A stretch of DNA of 33,660 nt from contig JAGQQW010000030.1 of NCBI GenBank assembly GCA_020426005.1, positions 1 to 33,660 of the forward strand, in the 5' to 3' direction. A model generated the notes under the pieces. That model made no database searches, was not told the origin of the DNA, and saw only the letters and a list, made by a program, of their open reading frames with translations. Source of the stretch: Planctomycetota bacterium (GTDB lineage Bacteria > Planctomycetota > UBA1135 > GCA-002748355). Each line of letters opens with the position of its first letter. Positions within the stretch are counted from its first letter, which is position 1. This document shows positions 8,945-17,309 of this stretch, piece by piece. A program made the position numbers and the translations under genes.

Positions 8945-11080
8945 GTGTTGAGTCAAGATCATCATCTCAAGGTGCAGCAAGTCGGGAATCCTCAAGATAC
9001 GAGTCCCGAATTGCGCTACGCGCAGCTTCATCGAGATCTGGAACGCGGGATGGAATCCGAGCGCGCCTATGCCGATCTCGCGCGCGTCTGCATCGAGCTC
9101 GGAAAGATCGGAGAAGCGGCCAAGACTCTCCGGAACGTGCGTTCTCCAGAGCTGACTCTCGAGATCACGAAGCTGCTCGCGACCCAAGGCGTTATTGCTC
9201 ATGGAATCGGCGGCGCTTCTGCTGCGGGAATGGGGCGCGCGCACGAGCGTGCTGCGGGTTCTGGTACCGAACATCGTGCACAACAGCCACGGCCTGCCGC
9301 GTCGGGGCCTGATCCTCGTTCTGACAGGCGAGGTCAGCCAGCTCCACGTGTTTCGCCGCGTCATCCCGGTGCAGCGGCGCTCGGCACGGTGCGAAACGAC
9401 GTCGCTCCGTCGCAGGATCCTCGAGCTGCCCAGGCTCGCGCGAAAGCGGCGATGAATCCCGCGGCGGGGACTCCTGTCCGACAGGCCGTCGCCGACGCGT
9501 CGACGCGTCCATCCGCTGCGCAGCGCCCGTCTACTCGACGTTCCAACGCAGTGGCTGCGCCAGCAGCACACGAAATGGCGGCATCGCCGGCACGTGGACC
9601 TTATGACGCCACGGTCGTCGCCTTCGCGCCCGAGCAACTCGACGCGAACGCGACGGGTCGTGCTCCTGTGTCGATCGAAGAAGCGAGCTTCGACGCATCT
9701 CCGCGCGGCCAAGAAGTGCCGATGCACGTTCCCGTCAGCGAGACGGAGACGGACAGCGATTCCGTCGAGACCTACGACGAAGGCACCGTCACGGGAGAAC
9801 TCCGCGACGCTGCGTTGTTCTTGCTCCAAGATCACATGCCGATCTTGACGCTGCTGCTGACGCTCGCCTTTCCACTCGCTGCGAGTCTCGGGTTCCTCGT
9901 TCCCGCGAGTCTCGGCGACGGGCTTACGTTCGTGCTCCGGACGCTACCGCCTCTGTGTGTCCTGGCGGTTTTCTTGCACGTCGCGGGTCAGATTCTCGAT
10001 GGCGCGAGCGAAGGCGACGAAGAGCCGGCGCCCGCGGGCGAGCTCTTCGCCGGAGTCGCGCGCGGTGCGCCGCGTAGCCTCTTCGCGTTCGTCACGCTCG
10101 CACTCATCGGCTTCGGTCCGTCGATGCTCGCACGCGTTGCGGGTATGCCGGCCACCGAAGCGATGCTCCTCGGGGTGTTCGGTGTCGCGTACGTGCCTCT
10201 CGCGTTCTTGGGCCTCGTCATGGCGCGATCGTCGGATGCGGCGATGCCGATCCCCGTGGTGCGCGCAATCCTCGCGGCACGCGGTGACTACTTGCGATTG
10301 ACCGCGATGTGCGGAGTCCTGATCGTGATGCCGGCGATCGCGGTGATGCTTGGCGCCGGTTCCGCGTTGTTGCTCCAATCCGCATTGGCGGGTCCGCTGA
10401 TCGTCATCCCGGGCTTCATGCTCGCGAGATGCATCGGTCGCCACGGCTACGAACATCGAGAGTTGTTGCTCGCGGCCTTCGGAGTCGCCAGCGAGACCAT
10501 CGCGCACGACCCGAGAGCGCGGGCGCGCGCACTCGCACGACAGCGCATCGCTCGCGGTCCGGAGCAGCGCCGCGCCCCGGCGCCGCGCACCCGCCGCCAA
10601 GTAGAGCCGACCGTGCGCACGGTGACCGAATCGCGGGAGATCGAGGCGAACTCGCCGAATCCACGCCTTCAGAACAAGCGTCCGCTCGGCATCGAACAGT
10701 TCGCACCGAGTGTCGCTGCGCAACGAGCGGAGGAAGCCGCGATGGTCCATGCGCACGCGCAGCACGCTGCACCTGTCGCGCACGCAGGAGCGCCGGTGCC
10801 GCCAGTCGCGCACGCAGCGAGCGGCATGCCTTCTCGACGTCCGATGGCGCGCCCGGTGCAGAAGCCGATGGCCCGACCGGTCGCTCGCGAGATCGGAACG
10901 GATCCGGCACAGCCTTCGCGCCGCTTCGGTCGCAGCGCGATGCCGTCGCCTGCACCTCGTTCGGGCGTCTACCCGTCGCAGCTACACGAAGCGGGCCCCG
11001 AGGCCCGCGAGCCCGAGAACGGCTCGCTGGCCGTGCCGCCACCGCAACCGCGTGGACGCGATCCGCGGCAGCAGCGCTGA
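8945..11080 (+). CDS. Multi-pass membrane protein with disordered arms
   Basis: A 711-residue protein starting at GTG 8945, with GAGG 4 nt upstream. Residues 20-80 form TPR-like helices (YADLARVCIELGKIGEAAK). Residues about 90-285 are an Ala/Pro/Arg-rich linker. About six membrane helices follow (roughly 299-320, 328-348, 378-398, 407-427, 451-472, 477-495). The tail (520-711) is disordered and rich in Arg, Pro and Ala, with near-repeats of MARPV. The membrane part resembles DUF4013-type proteins in spacing and in the GELFAGVARG loop, but this is a weak match. Between 9190 and 9455 third-position GC is low in this frame and high in the +1-shifted frame, so a compensated frameshift or an overlapping frame cannot be excluded. 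No function is assigned. Confidence 0.75.
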   Translation: MLSQDHHLKVQQVGNPQDTSPELRYAQLHRDLERGMESERAYADLARVCIELGKIGEAAKTLRNVRSPELTLEITKLLATQGVIAHGIGGASAAGMGRAHERAAGSGTEHRAQQPRPAASGPDPRSDRRGQPAPRVSPRHPGAAALGTVRNDVAPSQDPRAAQARAKAAMNPAAGTPVRQAVADASTRPSAAQRPSTRRSNAVAAPAAHEMAASPARGPYDATVVAFAPEQLDANATGRAPVSIEEASFDASPRGQEVPMHVPVSETETDSDSVETYDEGTVTGELRDAALFLLQDHMPILTLLLTLAFPLAASLGFLVPASLGDGLTFVLRTLPPLCVLAVFLHVAGQILDGASEGDEEPAPAGELFAGVARGAPRSLFAFVTLALIGFGPSMLARVAGMPATEAMLLGVFGVAYVPLAFLGLVMARSSDAAMPIPVVRAILAARGDYLRLTAMCGVLIVMPAIAVMLGAGSALLLQSALAGPLIVIPGFMLARCIGRHGYEHRELLLAAFGVASETIAHDPRARARALARQRIARGPEQRRAPAPRTRRQVEPTVRTVTESREIEANSPNPRLQNKRPLGIEQFAPSVAAQRAEEAAMVHAHAQHAAPVAHAGAPVPPVAHAASGMPSRRPMARPVQKPMARPVAREIGTDPAQPSRRFGRSAMPSPAPRSGVYPSQLHEAGPEAREPENGSLAVPPPQPRGRDPRQQR

Positions 11081-11098
11081 GCTCGTGTCCTGAGTCGC

Positions 11099-13033
11099 TC
11101 AGTCTTGTTCGGGCTTGCCGTCGATCTTGTTCGGATCGCTGGCAGCTACGAACGGCTGCTTCTTCGTGAGATCGATCACGACGAACGCGGACCAGACGTC
11201 CTGACCTGCGAGGGTCGACAGATTCGGGACGACTGGCAGCTTGGCTTCGCCGCCCACGATCGCGGTCAAGAAGACCGGGCTCAGGTCCAAGCCGACGACC
11301 GTGAAGGCGTCGAACGCGAGGCAGAGTTGCACGCCCATGTCATCGAGAACGATCTTCGGCGACGTTCCGGTGCCCGAGATCAGAGCGAGCGCAAGAGAAC
11401 CGTTGTAGTCGTCGGCGCAGATCAGCTGCACGCCGTTGTTCGCATCCGTCTCGTCACCGATGGTCGGAACCTTGATGCCGCTGACGCGGTTGCGGTTGTT
11501 GGTGTTTCCCGTGCTGGAGTCGACCCACGTGACGACGATGTCGCCGGCTGCGGTCTGCGTGTGATACGGCTCGTCCACGTCGGCCGTGCCGTCCGTGAGC
11601 TGCGCTTCGTTCCACGTCGCACCCGCGTCCGTGCTGAAGAGGACCATCGCCGACTCGCTCTGCGATGGCTGACCGAACTCACCCGAGATCGAGATCCGAT
11701 CGCCGCGCCAATCACAGCGCTCGATGAGGTTGACGTCCTTGATCGACGCCTGGACTTCGGTCGCGGTGTTGTTCTTGAAGCCAGCACCCTTGCCTCCCTT
11801 GTCCATGCGGAAGAAGGCCTGGTTGAGGACGTTGCCCGTGCCGTTGCGATCGTCGAAGTAGACGATTGCGACCGAGTCGCCCTGCGCGATGACGTCACTG
11901 TCGTCGACGTCGATGGTTGACTGCGTGTTGACGCGGATGACCGGGTTGGTCGCGCTGCTGCCGTCGCCGACCCACGTCGCGCCTGCGTCGTTCGTGTAGC
12001 AGAGGTAGACGTCGTCGCCGCTGCCGTCGCGAGAGTTCTGCGTCGTCACGTAGACGTTGTTGCCGCTGACGGCGACCCGCTGGTTGGCGTCGACGCCCGA
12101 AGCGACGGTGATGTTCGTGCAGTCGTGCGGCGCGGTCCAAGAGTCACCGCCGTTCGACGTGATGCTCGCGTAGGTGTTGTTCCCGGCGTTGCCGAGACCG
12201 ACGGTGTCATCGGCCCAGATGATCGCGACGACGTTGTTGTCGGCGGCGATCTTGGGACCGTCGACGTCCGCGACGTTCTTCGACGCGAAGTGCGTCGTGA
12301 CGCGCACGCCATCCTTCTCCAGCGTCATGTTGCCGGAGCTATCGACGCTGACGCGCGAGTAGAAGAGCTCTTCGTTCGTCGGCAGGTTGGCGTCCGTGTA
12401 GAGCGCTTCGAAGGCCAGGTGGAACTTGCCGCCTGCGGCGACCGCGACCATCTCGCACGACGACGGGCTCGATCCATCGTGCTTCAGGGTCGGCGTCGTG
12501 CCGGCGTGACCCGTGCTCGCGAGGAGCGGGCCTTGGAACGTCTTGCCCTGGTCGACGGACACGTAGACGAGGGGGGCAATGCTTCCTGGAGTCAGCTTGT
12601 CGGACAGGACCGCGATCCATACCGTGCGGCCTTCGCACGCGAACTCGGTTCCGTTGCCTTCCCACAGTTCGGTGGAGGAGCCGAGCTTGTAGATCTCCTT
12701 GCGGTCGATGAAGGTGCGACCACCGTCTTCCGAACGCGCGTACTCGAGGCGCGGAATGAAGCCGGTAGCGTCCATGTCACTGTGGACCAGGTGGACGACA
12801 TTGGCGGTGGGGGCGAACTGCTTGGCTGCATCGCGGGGCAGGAGCGATGTCGGGGAGCAAACCTTCTGGGAATAGTAGGTGTTGTCCTTGGCTTTCGTGT
12901 CGTCGACGGTCTGCATCGTGCGCAGGTGTCGTTCGACGTTGCGAACGGTCGTTTGGGCGTAGGTGGTTCCGGCGATGGCCGTGAGAGGCAGGATCGTCGC
13001 GGCGAGAGTCAGTCGGTTCATCGGTTTCGTCAT
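11099..13033 (-). CDS. Secreted Asp-box (BNR) propeller, sialidase-like fold
   Basis: A 644-residue exported protein with a signal peptide (LTLAATILPLTAIAGTTYAQ). Five Asp-box repeats of the SxDxGxTF/W type are visible: SEDGGRTF (101-108), SVDQGKTF (159-166), TSNGGDSW (292-299), TNDAGATW (347-354) and STDAGATW (467-474). These mark a six-bladed sialidase-like or sortilin-like propeller. No FRIP/RIP arginine motif of true sialidases is found, so a binding or structural role is more likely than neuraminidase activity. Residues about 535-632 form a tail module with LISGTGTSPK and FVVIDLTK that matches the tail of the FG-GAP protein at 976-2595. The start could be ATG 13033 or, four codons in, ATG 13021; neither has an ideal Shine-Dalgarno. 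The stop lies 18 bp from that of the convergent membrane-protein gene. Confidence 0.87.
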   Translation of the reverse strand: MTKPMNRLTLAATILPLTAIAGTTYAQTTVRNVERHLRTMQTVDDTKAKDNTYYSQKVCSPTSLLPRDAAKQFAPTANVVHLVHSDMDATGFIPRLEYARSEDGGRTFIDRKEIYKLGSSTELWEGNGTEFACEGRTVWIAVLSDKLTPGSIAPLVYVSVDQGKTFQGPLLASTGHAGTTPTLKHDGSSPSSCEMVAVAAGGKFHLAFEALYTDANLPTNEELFYSRVSVDSSGNMTLEKDGVRVTTHFASKNVADVDGPKIAADNNVVAIIWADDTVGLGNAGNNTYASITSNGGDSWTAPHDCTNITVASGVDANQRVAVSGNNVYVTTQNSRDGSGDDVYLCYTNDAGATWVGDGSSATNPVIRVNTQSTIDVDDSDVIAQGDSVAIVYFDDRNGTGNVLNQAFFRMDKGGKGAGFKNNTATEVQASIKDVNLIERCDWRGDRISISGEFGQPSQSESAMVLFSTDAGATWNEAQLTDGTADVDEPYHTQTAAGDIVVTWVDSSTGNTNNRNRVSGIKVPTIGDETDANNGVQLICADDYNGSLALALISGTGTSPKIVLDDMGVQLCLAFDAFTVVGLDLSPVFLTAIVGGEAKLPVVPNLSTLAGQDVWSAFVVIDLTKKQPFVAASDPNKIDGKPEQD

Positions 13034-13050
13034 CCTCGAAGGGGGGCACG

Positions 13051-13090
13051 AAAGGGCTCGAGATAAGTGCCGATGACGATCGGGCCCTTT
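13051..13090. repeat. Inverted repeat in a divergent promoter region
   Basis: AAAGGGC (13051-13057) and GCCCTTT (13084-13090) are perfect 7 bp arms with a 26 bp spacer. They lie between the Asp-box gene and the AtuA-family gene. They could be an operator or chance; there is no T run, so this is not a terminator. Confidence 0.3.
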
Positions 13091-13206
13091 GGTGAGCCGG
13101 ATGTGGACGCCAGTTGAAGAGTCCGTGATGAAAGGCGGGTCGTTTCGGGACTCCGCGAGCCAGCCACTTGCTTGCCTGGGCGCGGCGGGAGGGCCATGCT
13201 CCTTTC

Positions 13207-14589
13207 GTGACTCCGCAATCCGACAAGAAGGACACTGTTCTCGTCGCCAACGGCCAAGGCTTCTGGGGAGACTCGATCCTCGGGCCCGTTCGACTCGTGC
13301 GTGAAGGCCCGCTCGACTATCTGACGCTCGACTATCTGGCCGAAGTCACGATGAGCATTCTGCAAAAGCAGAAGTTGCGCCGACCCGAGACAGGCTACGC
13401 GACCGACTTCGTGGTCATGCTCGATCGTCTTCTCCCCGAGATCGTCGAGAAGGGCGTGAAGGTCATCGCCAACGCAGGCGGCGTCAATCCGATGGCGTGC
13501 GCAAAGGCGTGCATCGACATCGCGAAAAAGCACGGCATCTCGGACCTCGCGATCGCGTGTATCGAAGGCGACGACGTGCTCGAGCGTCTCGATGGTTTGA
13601 TGGCGGAGGGCGAAGAGCTACGCAACATGGACAGCGGCGAGCCGCTCTCCACGATTCGCGATCGGATCTCGAGTGCCAACGTCTATCTCGGTGCAGGACC
13701 GATCGTCGATGCGCTCGCACAAGGCGCGCAGATCGTCGTCGGTGGACGCATTTCCGATCCGAGTCTCGTCATGGCGCCGTTGATCCACGAGTTCGGCTGG
13801 TCGATGGACGACTGGGATCGTCTCGCATCCGCGACCGTTGCGGGACACATCCTCGAGTGCGGCGCGCAGTGCACCGGCGGTAACTTCGCTGACTGGCGTC
13901 GGATTCCCGACCTCGCGCGCATCGGCTATCCGGTGGTCGAGGCGCACCCCGATGGTAGTTTCGTGATCACGAAGCACGACGGCACCGGTGGTGCAGTCGA
14001 TCTCGAAACCGTCACCAGCCAGCTCGTCTACGAGATGGGGGATCCGAAGCGCTACATCGGCCCCGACGTCGTTGCCGACTTCACGACGATCCAGCTCGAG
14101 CAGGTCGGCAAGGATCGCGTTCGCGTGTCCGGTGTGCGGGGTGAGCCGGCGACCGACACGTTCAAGATTTCGATCTCTTGGGAGAACGGCTACAAAGCCA
14201 TCGGTCAGCTGACCGTCGCCGGACCCGATGCGATCGAGAAGGCACGCCTGTGCGCCAACGTCGTGTTCGAACGGCTCGCACTGGACGGCGTGCAGTTCGC
14301 ACCCGAACAGATCACCGTCGAACTCCTCGGTACGGGAGTCTGTCACGCCGGCATCACCCAGATGCCCGTCGATCCTCCCGAAGTGGTGCTCCGCGTCGGT
14401 GTGCGTGGGCCCGACGCCGCGCCGCTCGAGCGTTTCGGTCGAGAAATCGTACCGCTCGTGACGTCCGGCCCGCCGGGCGTGACGGGATTCGCGGGCGGAC
14501 GTCCGCGGGCACAAGAGGTGATCGACTACTGGCCGGCACTCGTCAAGAAAGGACGCATCGACGTGCGGACGACCGTCTTGAGGAGTTGA
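13207..14589 (+). CDS. AtuA/DUF1446 family protein, N-terminal domain only
   Basis: A 460-residue cytoplasmic protein of the acyclic terpene utilization AtuA (DUF1446) family. Hallmarks are GQGFWGDS (16-23), DYLTLDYLAEVTM (37-49), NAGGVNP (89-95), a GGRISDPSL strand and the closing VTGFAGGRPRAQEVIDYWPA. Family members are linked to terpenoid (citronellol/geraniol) or acyl-CoA breakdown, but their reaction is not established. Many homologues carry, or are followed by, a small AtuA-like ferredoxin-fold domain of about 100 residues. Here the protein ends after the first domain and no such gene follows. No carboxylase or acyl-CoA dehydrogenase genes are beside it either. GTG 13207 is preferred over TTG 13168 because the family normally begins just before the GQGFWGD motif; GGGAGGG lies 13 nt upstream. 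Confidence 0.88.
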   Translation: MTPQSDKKDTVLVANGQGFWGDSILGPVRLVREGPLDYLTLDYLAEVTMSILQKQKLRRPETGYATDFVVMLDRLLPEIVEKGVKVIANAGGVNPMACAKACIDIAKKHGISDLAIACIEGDDVLERLDGLMAEGEELRNMDSGEPLSTIRDRISSANVYLGAGPIVDALAQGAQIVVGGRISDPSLVMAPLIHEFGWSMDDWDRLASATVAGHILECGAQCTGGNFADWRRIPDLARIGYPVVEAHPDGSFVITKHDGTGGAVDLETVTSQLVYEMGDPKRYIGPDVVADFTTIQLEQVGKDRVRVSGVRGEPATDTFKISISWENGYKAIGQLTVAGPDAIEKARLCANVVFERLALDGVQFAPEQITVELLGTGVCHAGITQMPVDPPEVVLRVGVRGPDAAPLERFGREIVPLVTSGPPGVTGFAGGRPRAQEVIDYWPALVKKGRIDVRTTVLRS

Positions 14590-14647
14590 GTCCCGTGCCT
14601 CTTCATGCTGCTCGCGTCCTCATCGCCATCTTGGTGAGTCGTCTCGG

Positions 14648-14662
14648 GACGCGGACCGCGTC
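14648..14662. terminator. Short hairpin between convergent genes
   Basis: GACGCG and CGCGTC form a perfect 6 bp GC stem with a 3-base loop. The hairpin sits right after the SDR stop (minus strand) and 59 bp after the AtuA-family stop (plus strand). Neither strand has a U tract, so only a weak bidirectional terminator is suggested. Confidence 0.3.
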
Positions 14663-15363
14663 TACCACGGAAGCGCCTTGCCGCTCGCGTGCCAGAACGT
14701 GCCCGTGTCCTCGATGCCGAGCTGCGTAAGACGACGTGCGATCCCCGTGGCCGATTCTTCGGGGCTCATCGTTCCGCGGCCCTGGGTCATGTCGGTGGCG
14801 ACATAGCCAGGATGCAAGATGGCGACCGCGATTCCAGCGGGGCGTAGGTCGTTGGCGAGGGAGACTCCGGCCGCATTGAGCGCCGCCTTGGACATGCGAT
14901 ACCCGTAGTAGCCACCGCTCGAGTTGTCCGCCATCGAGCCCATCAGGCTCGAGACGAGACCGATCTTGCCTCCGGGGCCCATGCGGCGCAGGAGCGCGAA
15001 GACGGAACGTAGCGCGCCGAGAGCATTGACTTCGAACTGGCGGAGGATCGCGTCGCCCTCCGGCGTCTCGAGCAATTCCTCGAGCGAGTCGGGCTCGCTG
15101 ATGCCCGCATTGCAGATCAACAGGTCGATCGGTTCCTGGAGGCTATCGGCGAGGCGGAGCATCGAACTCGTGTCCCGCACGTCGACACCTTCGTGCACCT
15201 CGACGTTGGATTGGCTGGAGGAGGGGGCTTGGCTCGCGAGCTCGTCCAGTCGGGGACTCGTCGAGCGACACACCGCGTGCACGGTGTCGCCGCGTTGCGC
15301 ATAGAACTCGCAAAGCGCGAGCCCGATTCCGCGATTGCTACCCGTGACGCAGACCCGAGCCAT
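14662..15363 (-). CDS. Short-chain dehydrogenase/reductase (SDR)
   Basis: A 233-residue classical SDR with a Rossmann fold. The cofactor motif is TGSNRGIG (7-14), the NAG motif is at 85-87 and the structural Asn is 113. The catalytic set is Ser138/139 with Tyr155 and Lys159 in YGYRMSK, followed by PG in ILHPGYVATDM. It should oxidise or reduce a carbonyl or alcohol with NAD(P)(H); an Arg in the glycine loop and R33 after the second strand hint at NADP, but this is not certain. Overall it resembles the C-factor/sniffer-like group of short SDRs. The substrate is unknown. Only 3 nt separate it from the DUF1570-type gene upstream, so it is probably the second gene of that operon. The ATG at 15363 gives a normal N-terminus (MARVCVTG). 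Confidence 0.92.
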   Translation of the reverse strand: MARVCVTGSNRGIGLALCEFYAQRGDTVHAVCRSTSPRLDELASQAPSSSQSNVEVHEGVDVRDTSSMLRLADSLQEPIDLLICNAGISEPDSLEELLETPEGDAILRQFEVNALGALRSVFALLRRMGPGGKIGLVSSLMGSMADNSSGGYYGYRMSKAALNAAGVSLANDLRPAGIAVAILHPGYVATDMTQGRGTMSPEESATGIARRLTQLGIEDTGTFWHASGKALPW

Positions 15364-15366
15364 GGG

Positions 15367-16563
15367 TCAGCGTGCCGCCGCGCCCTTCTTCGCGCCGTCT
15401 TCGTTCTTCCCGTCGTCGGTCTTTCCGTCCGTACCCTTGTCGCCGTCTTTGGGCTCGGCGGTTCCTCCGTCGGGCTTCTCGCCGTCAGAACCAGGATCCG
15501 CCTTGCCGCCCCGTTCCATCTTCTTGCGCATCGCTTCGTTGGCGGCGTCGACGGCTTCCTTCAGCGGGTCATCGTACTTCTGCGCGAGAACCCAGGCTTT
15601 CCACTCCTCTTCGAGCTTCGCGAGATCGATCCGCTTGAAGACGTACTCGGTATTCTTCTCGCGATTTCCGTCGTTCTTGAATCGCTTGACGAAGCGCGGC
15701 ACGAGGTCGTTGTACGCCTTGTTGTCGCTGTGCAGGAGGAAGTGACAGAGCGCCCAGCCCTCCGCGTAGCAGACTCCCGGATTCGAGTAATACTCGCGCT
15801 GCGTGTATTGCAGGATCTTCTCGACCGGCACGTGCTTCCCCGCCTTGACCGCGGCCTTGATCGTCGGCAGGCGCGCATCGTTGAGGCGTCCCAGCTCGGC
15901 CGGCATCTTGCGGCCACCGACGTTCTTCGGCGTCGCCGTATAGAAGTAGTCGCCCATGCCTTCGTTGACCCACGAAGGGAGGTCGATCCAGGAGACCACG
16001 TACCAGTGGAAGTATTGGTGCCATCCTTCATGGGCAGCGACGCCGAGGATGTCCATCTCCATGCGGCGTTTGACGGCCTCGAAGTCGATCCCGTCTTCGT
16101 CACCCGTGATGGGGGTCTGCGGCTCGTCCATCCATCGACCGGTGTCGTAGAGCACCATCTCGCGGTCGGTCGAGCTGTAATAGCCAGCGGCGCCTGCCGC
16201 CCCCGAGTAGTCGAGGAAGGCCTCTCGGTTCTTGAAGAGCTTCACCGCGTATTGCTTGCCGGACGAGGGCTTGCCAGGCGGGAAATACTTCTTGTAGACC
16301 TTGAGCATGCCCTCCATGTGGTCCGCGAGGCGCTTGGCCTTGTCCTTGTCCACCTGGCTCTGGATCTGATAGTTACGGGTCGTGTAGATGATCCAGCCCG
16401 TGGGGGCGTGTCGGGGGCGCCAGGGGCCCTTCTTGAGTCCGTCCTGTGCCGCGAGAGCACCGGAACCCGCGATTGCGGGCAGGCCGAGCGCGAGAAGCGC
16501 GGCCGCGAGCAGCCTTGCGGCCGAGCGAGGGCAGGAGCGATGTACGTGGAGCGATCCGAGCAT
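15367..16563 (-). CDS. Secreted DUF1570-type protein with gluzincin-like HEGWH site
   Basis: A 398-residue exported protein from ATG 16563, which gives a clear signal peptide (RLLAAALLALGLPAIAGSGALAA). The longer frame to 16740 is Arg-rich and non-coding in look. The body resembles planctomycete DUF1570 proteins, with HEGWHQYFH at 178-186 and NEGMGDYF with Glu201. His178, His182 and Glu201 fit an HExxH...E zinc site of the gluzincin kind, with Glu179 as base, so a metallopeptidase-like activity is likely but unproven. The last 48 or so residues are a Lys/Asp/Gly-rich low-complexity tail. An extended -10 lies upstream at 16612-16620. It leads an operon with the SDR gene. No Shine-Dalgarno is seen next to the ATG. 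Confidence 0.82.
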   Translation of the reverse strand: MLGSLHVHRSCPRSAARLLAAALLALGLPAIAGSGALAAQDGLKKGPWRPRHAPTGWIIYTTRNYQIQSQVDKDKAKRLADHMEGMLKVYKKYFPPGKPSSGKQYAVKLFKNREAFLDYSGAAGAAGYYSSTDREMVLYDTGRWMDEPQTPITGDEDGIDFEAVKRRMEMDILGVAAHEGWHQYFHWYVVSWIDLPSWVNEGMGDYFYTATPKNVGGRKMPAELGRLNDARLPTIKAAVKAGKHVPVEKILQYTQREYYSNPGVCYAEGWALCHFLLHSDNKAYNDLVPRFVKRFKNDGNREKNTEYVFKRIDLAKLEEEWKAWVLAQKYDDPLKEAVDAANEAMRKKMERGGKADPGSDGEKPDGGTAEPKDGDKGTDGKTDDGKNEDGAKKGAAAR

Positions 16564-16611
16564 GAGCGGGCCAAACGAAGCCGAACGGCAATGGTTCCTT
16601 GTGGGCCGGGG

Positions 16612-16620
16612 ATTGTAGCA
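16612..16620 (-). promoter_or_regulatory. Extended -10 promoter candidate for the DUF1570 operon
   Basis: The minus strand reads TGCTACAAT, an extended -10 (TGN plus TACAAT). It would start RNA about 40 nt before the ATG at 16563. The -35 at 17-18 nt is poor, which is tolerated with an extended -10. Confidence 0.4.
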
Positions 16621-16829
16621 GCTCACTCGGTCGTTGCCTTCTCGTTGCTGGCGGCTGCGCCCGCGTCGTGCGGCGCGAGACTCGACGCACGTGAGCCCCG
16701 TTTCCGGCCGGAAAGCTCTTGTCCGAACGCGCCTAGGCATCTTTGATAACGCGACTTCCGGCGACGCCGGCCCCCGCCATGCTTGCCGAAGACCCGTTCC
16801 ACAACACGTCCTCCCGGATGCAAGACACG

Positions 16830-17249
16830 ATGAAGAAGATCCTCGTCGCCGCTCTCTTCGGCACGCTCCTCCTCGCCGCCACGAGCTGCGGTACCGTCCG
16901 CCGAGCGGGCAAGGACCTTGCAGTCACGCTCGCGTCGCCCGCGATCATCCTCTACGGCGCGGGAACGGACGGCGCGATCGATGCGCGCAACATCCAGACG
17001 GGCCTCGAAGCCGGAGATGCGGTCTCGGTCCTGGCGTTCCCGTTCACCTTCCTCTATCGCGCGGTCGATCACGGCGTGTCGTGCTTGCTGCACGCGGGCG
17101 ACTTCCTCGTGAGCCCGATCTACGGCCTCGCGGAGCTCGGTGGTCACCCGGACACCAAGATCCAGCCGCTGATGATCTATCGCGGCTTCCTCGATGCCGA
17201 GGAAGAGACGACGGTCGACGTGGCGACCGGCGAAACGACCTCGCGCTGA
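16830..17249 (+). CDS. Small lipoprotein of unknown function
   Basis: A 139-residue protein with a textbook lipoprotein signal: MKK, a hydrophobic stretch and the lipobox LAATSC with Cys20. The mature part is short and partly hydrophobic (SVLAFPFTFLYRAVDHGVSCLL), with a conserved-looking run DFLVSPIYGLAELGG before a polar end. I do not recognise a family, though similar small planctomycete lipoproteins exist. ATG 16830 is preferred because it starts directly at the signal; ATG 16818 four codons earlier is possible, and the frame start at 16743 would spoil the signal. It is divergent from the DUF1570 gene and lies 60 bp before the PfkB-like gene, with which it may be co-transcribed. Confidence 0.75.
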   Translation: MKKILVAALFGTLLLAATSCGTVRRAGKDLAVTLASPAIILYGAGTDGAIDARNIQTGLEAGDAVSVLAFPFTFLYRAVDHGVSCLLHAGDFLVSPIYGLAELGGHPDTKIQPLMIYRGFLDAEEETTVDVATGETTSR

Positions 17250-17309
17250 CCGTTCCGTCCGCCGGGCCGGACTCCAGGCAGCCCTGCGAAGGAGTCGAAG
17301 AGTAGGACC

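Noticed and set aside
10991..11008. GCGGGCC-CCGA-GGCCCGC hairpin as a terminator
   Set aside because: It is inside the coding region about 70 bp before the stop, lacks a T run, and follows from Ala/Gly/Pro/Arg codons.
12125..13066. Plus-strand frame of 313 codons opposite the Asp-box gene
   Set aside because: The minus frame has five Asp boxes and a signal peptide; the antisense frame is Val/Arg/Asp-rich shadow.
13196..13210. Four-codon leader ORF (ATGCTCCTTTCGTGA) overlapping the AtuA start
   Set aside because: Too short to support, and GGGAGGG sits too close to its ATG; probably chance.
15193..16746. Long plus-strand frame of 517 codons antisense to the SDR and DUF1570 genes
   Set aside because: Both minus-strand genes have clear family motifs and signal or cofactor sites; the antisense frame has none and is a by-product of high GC.
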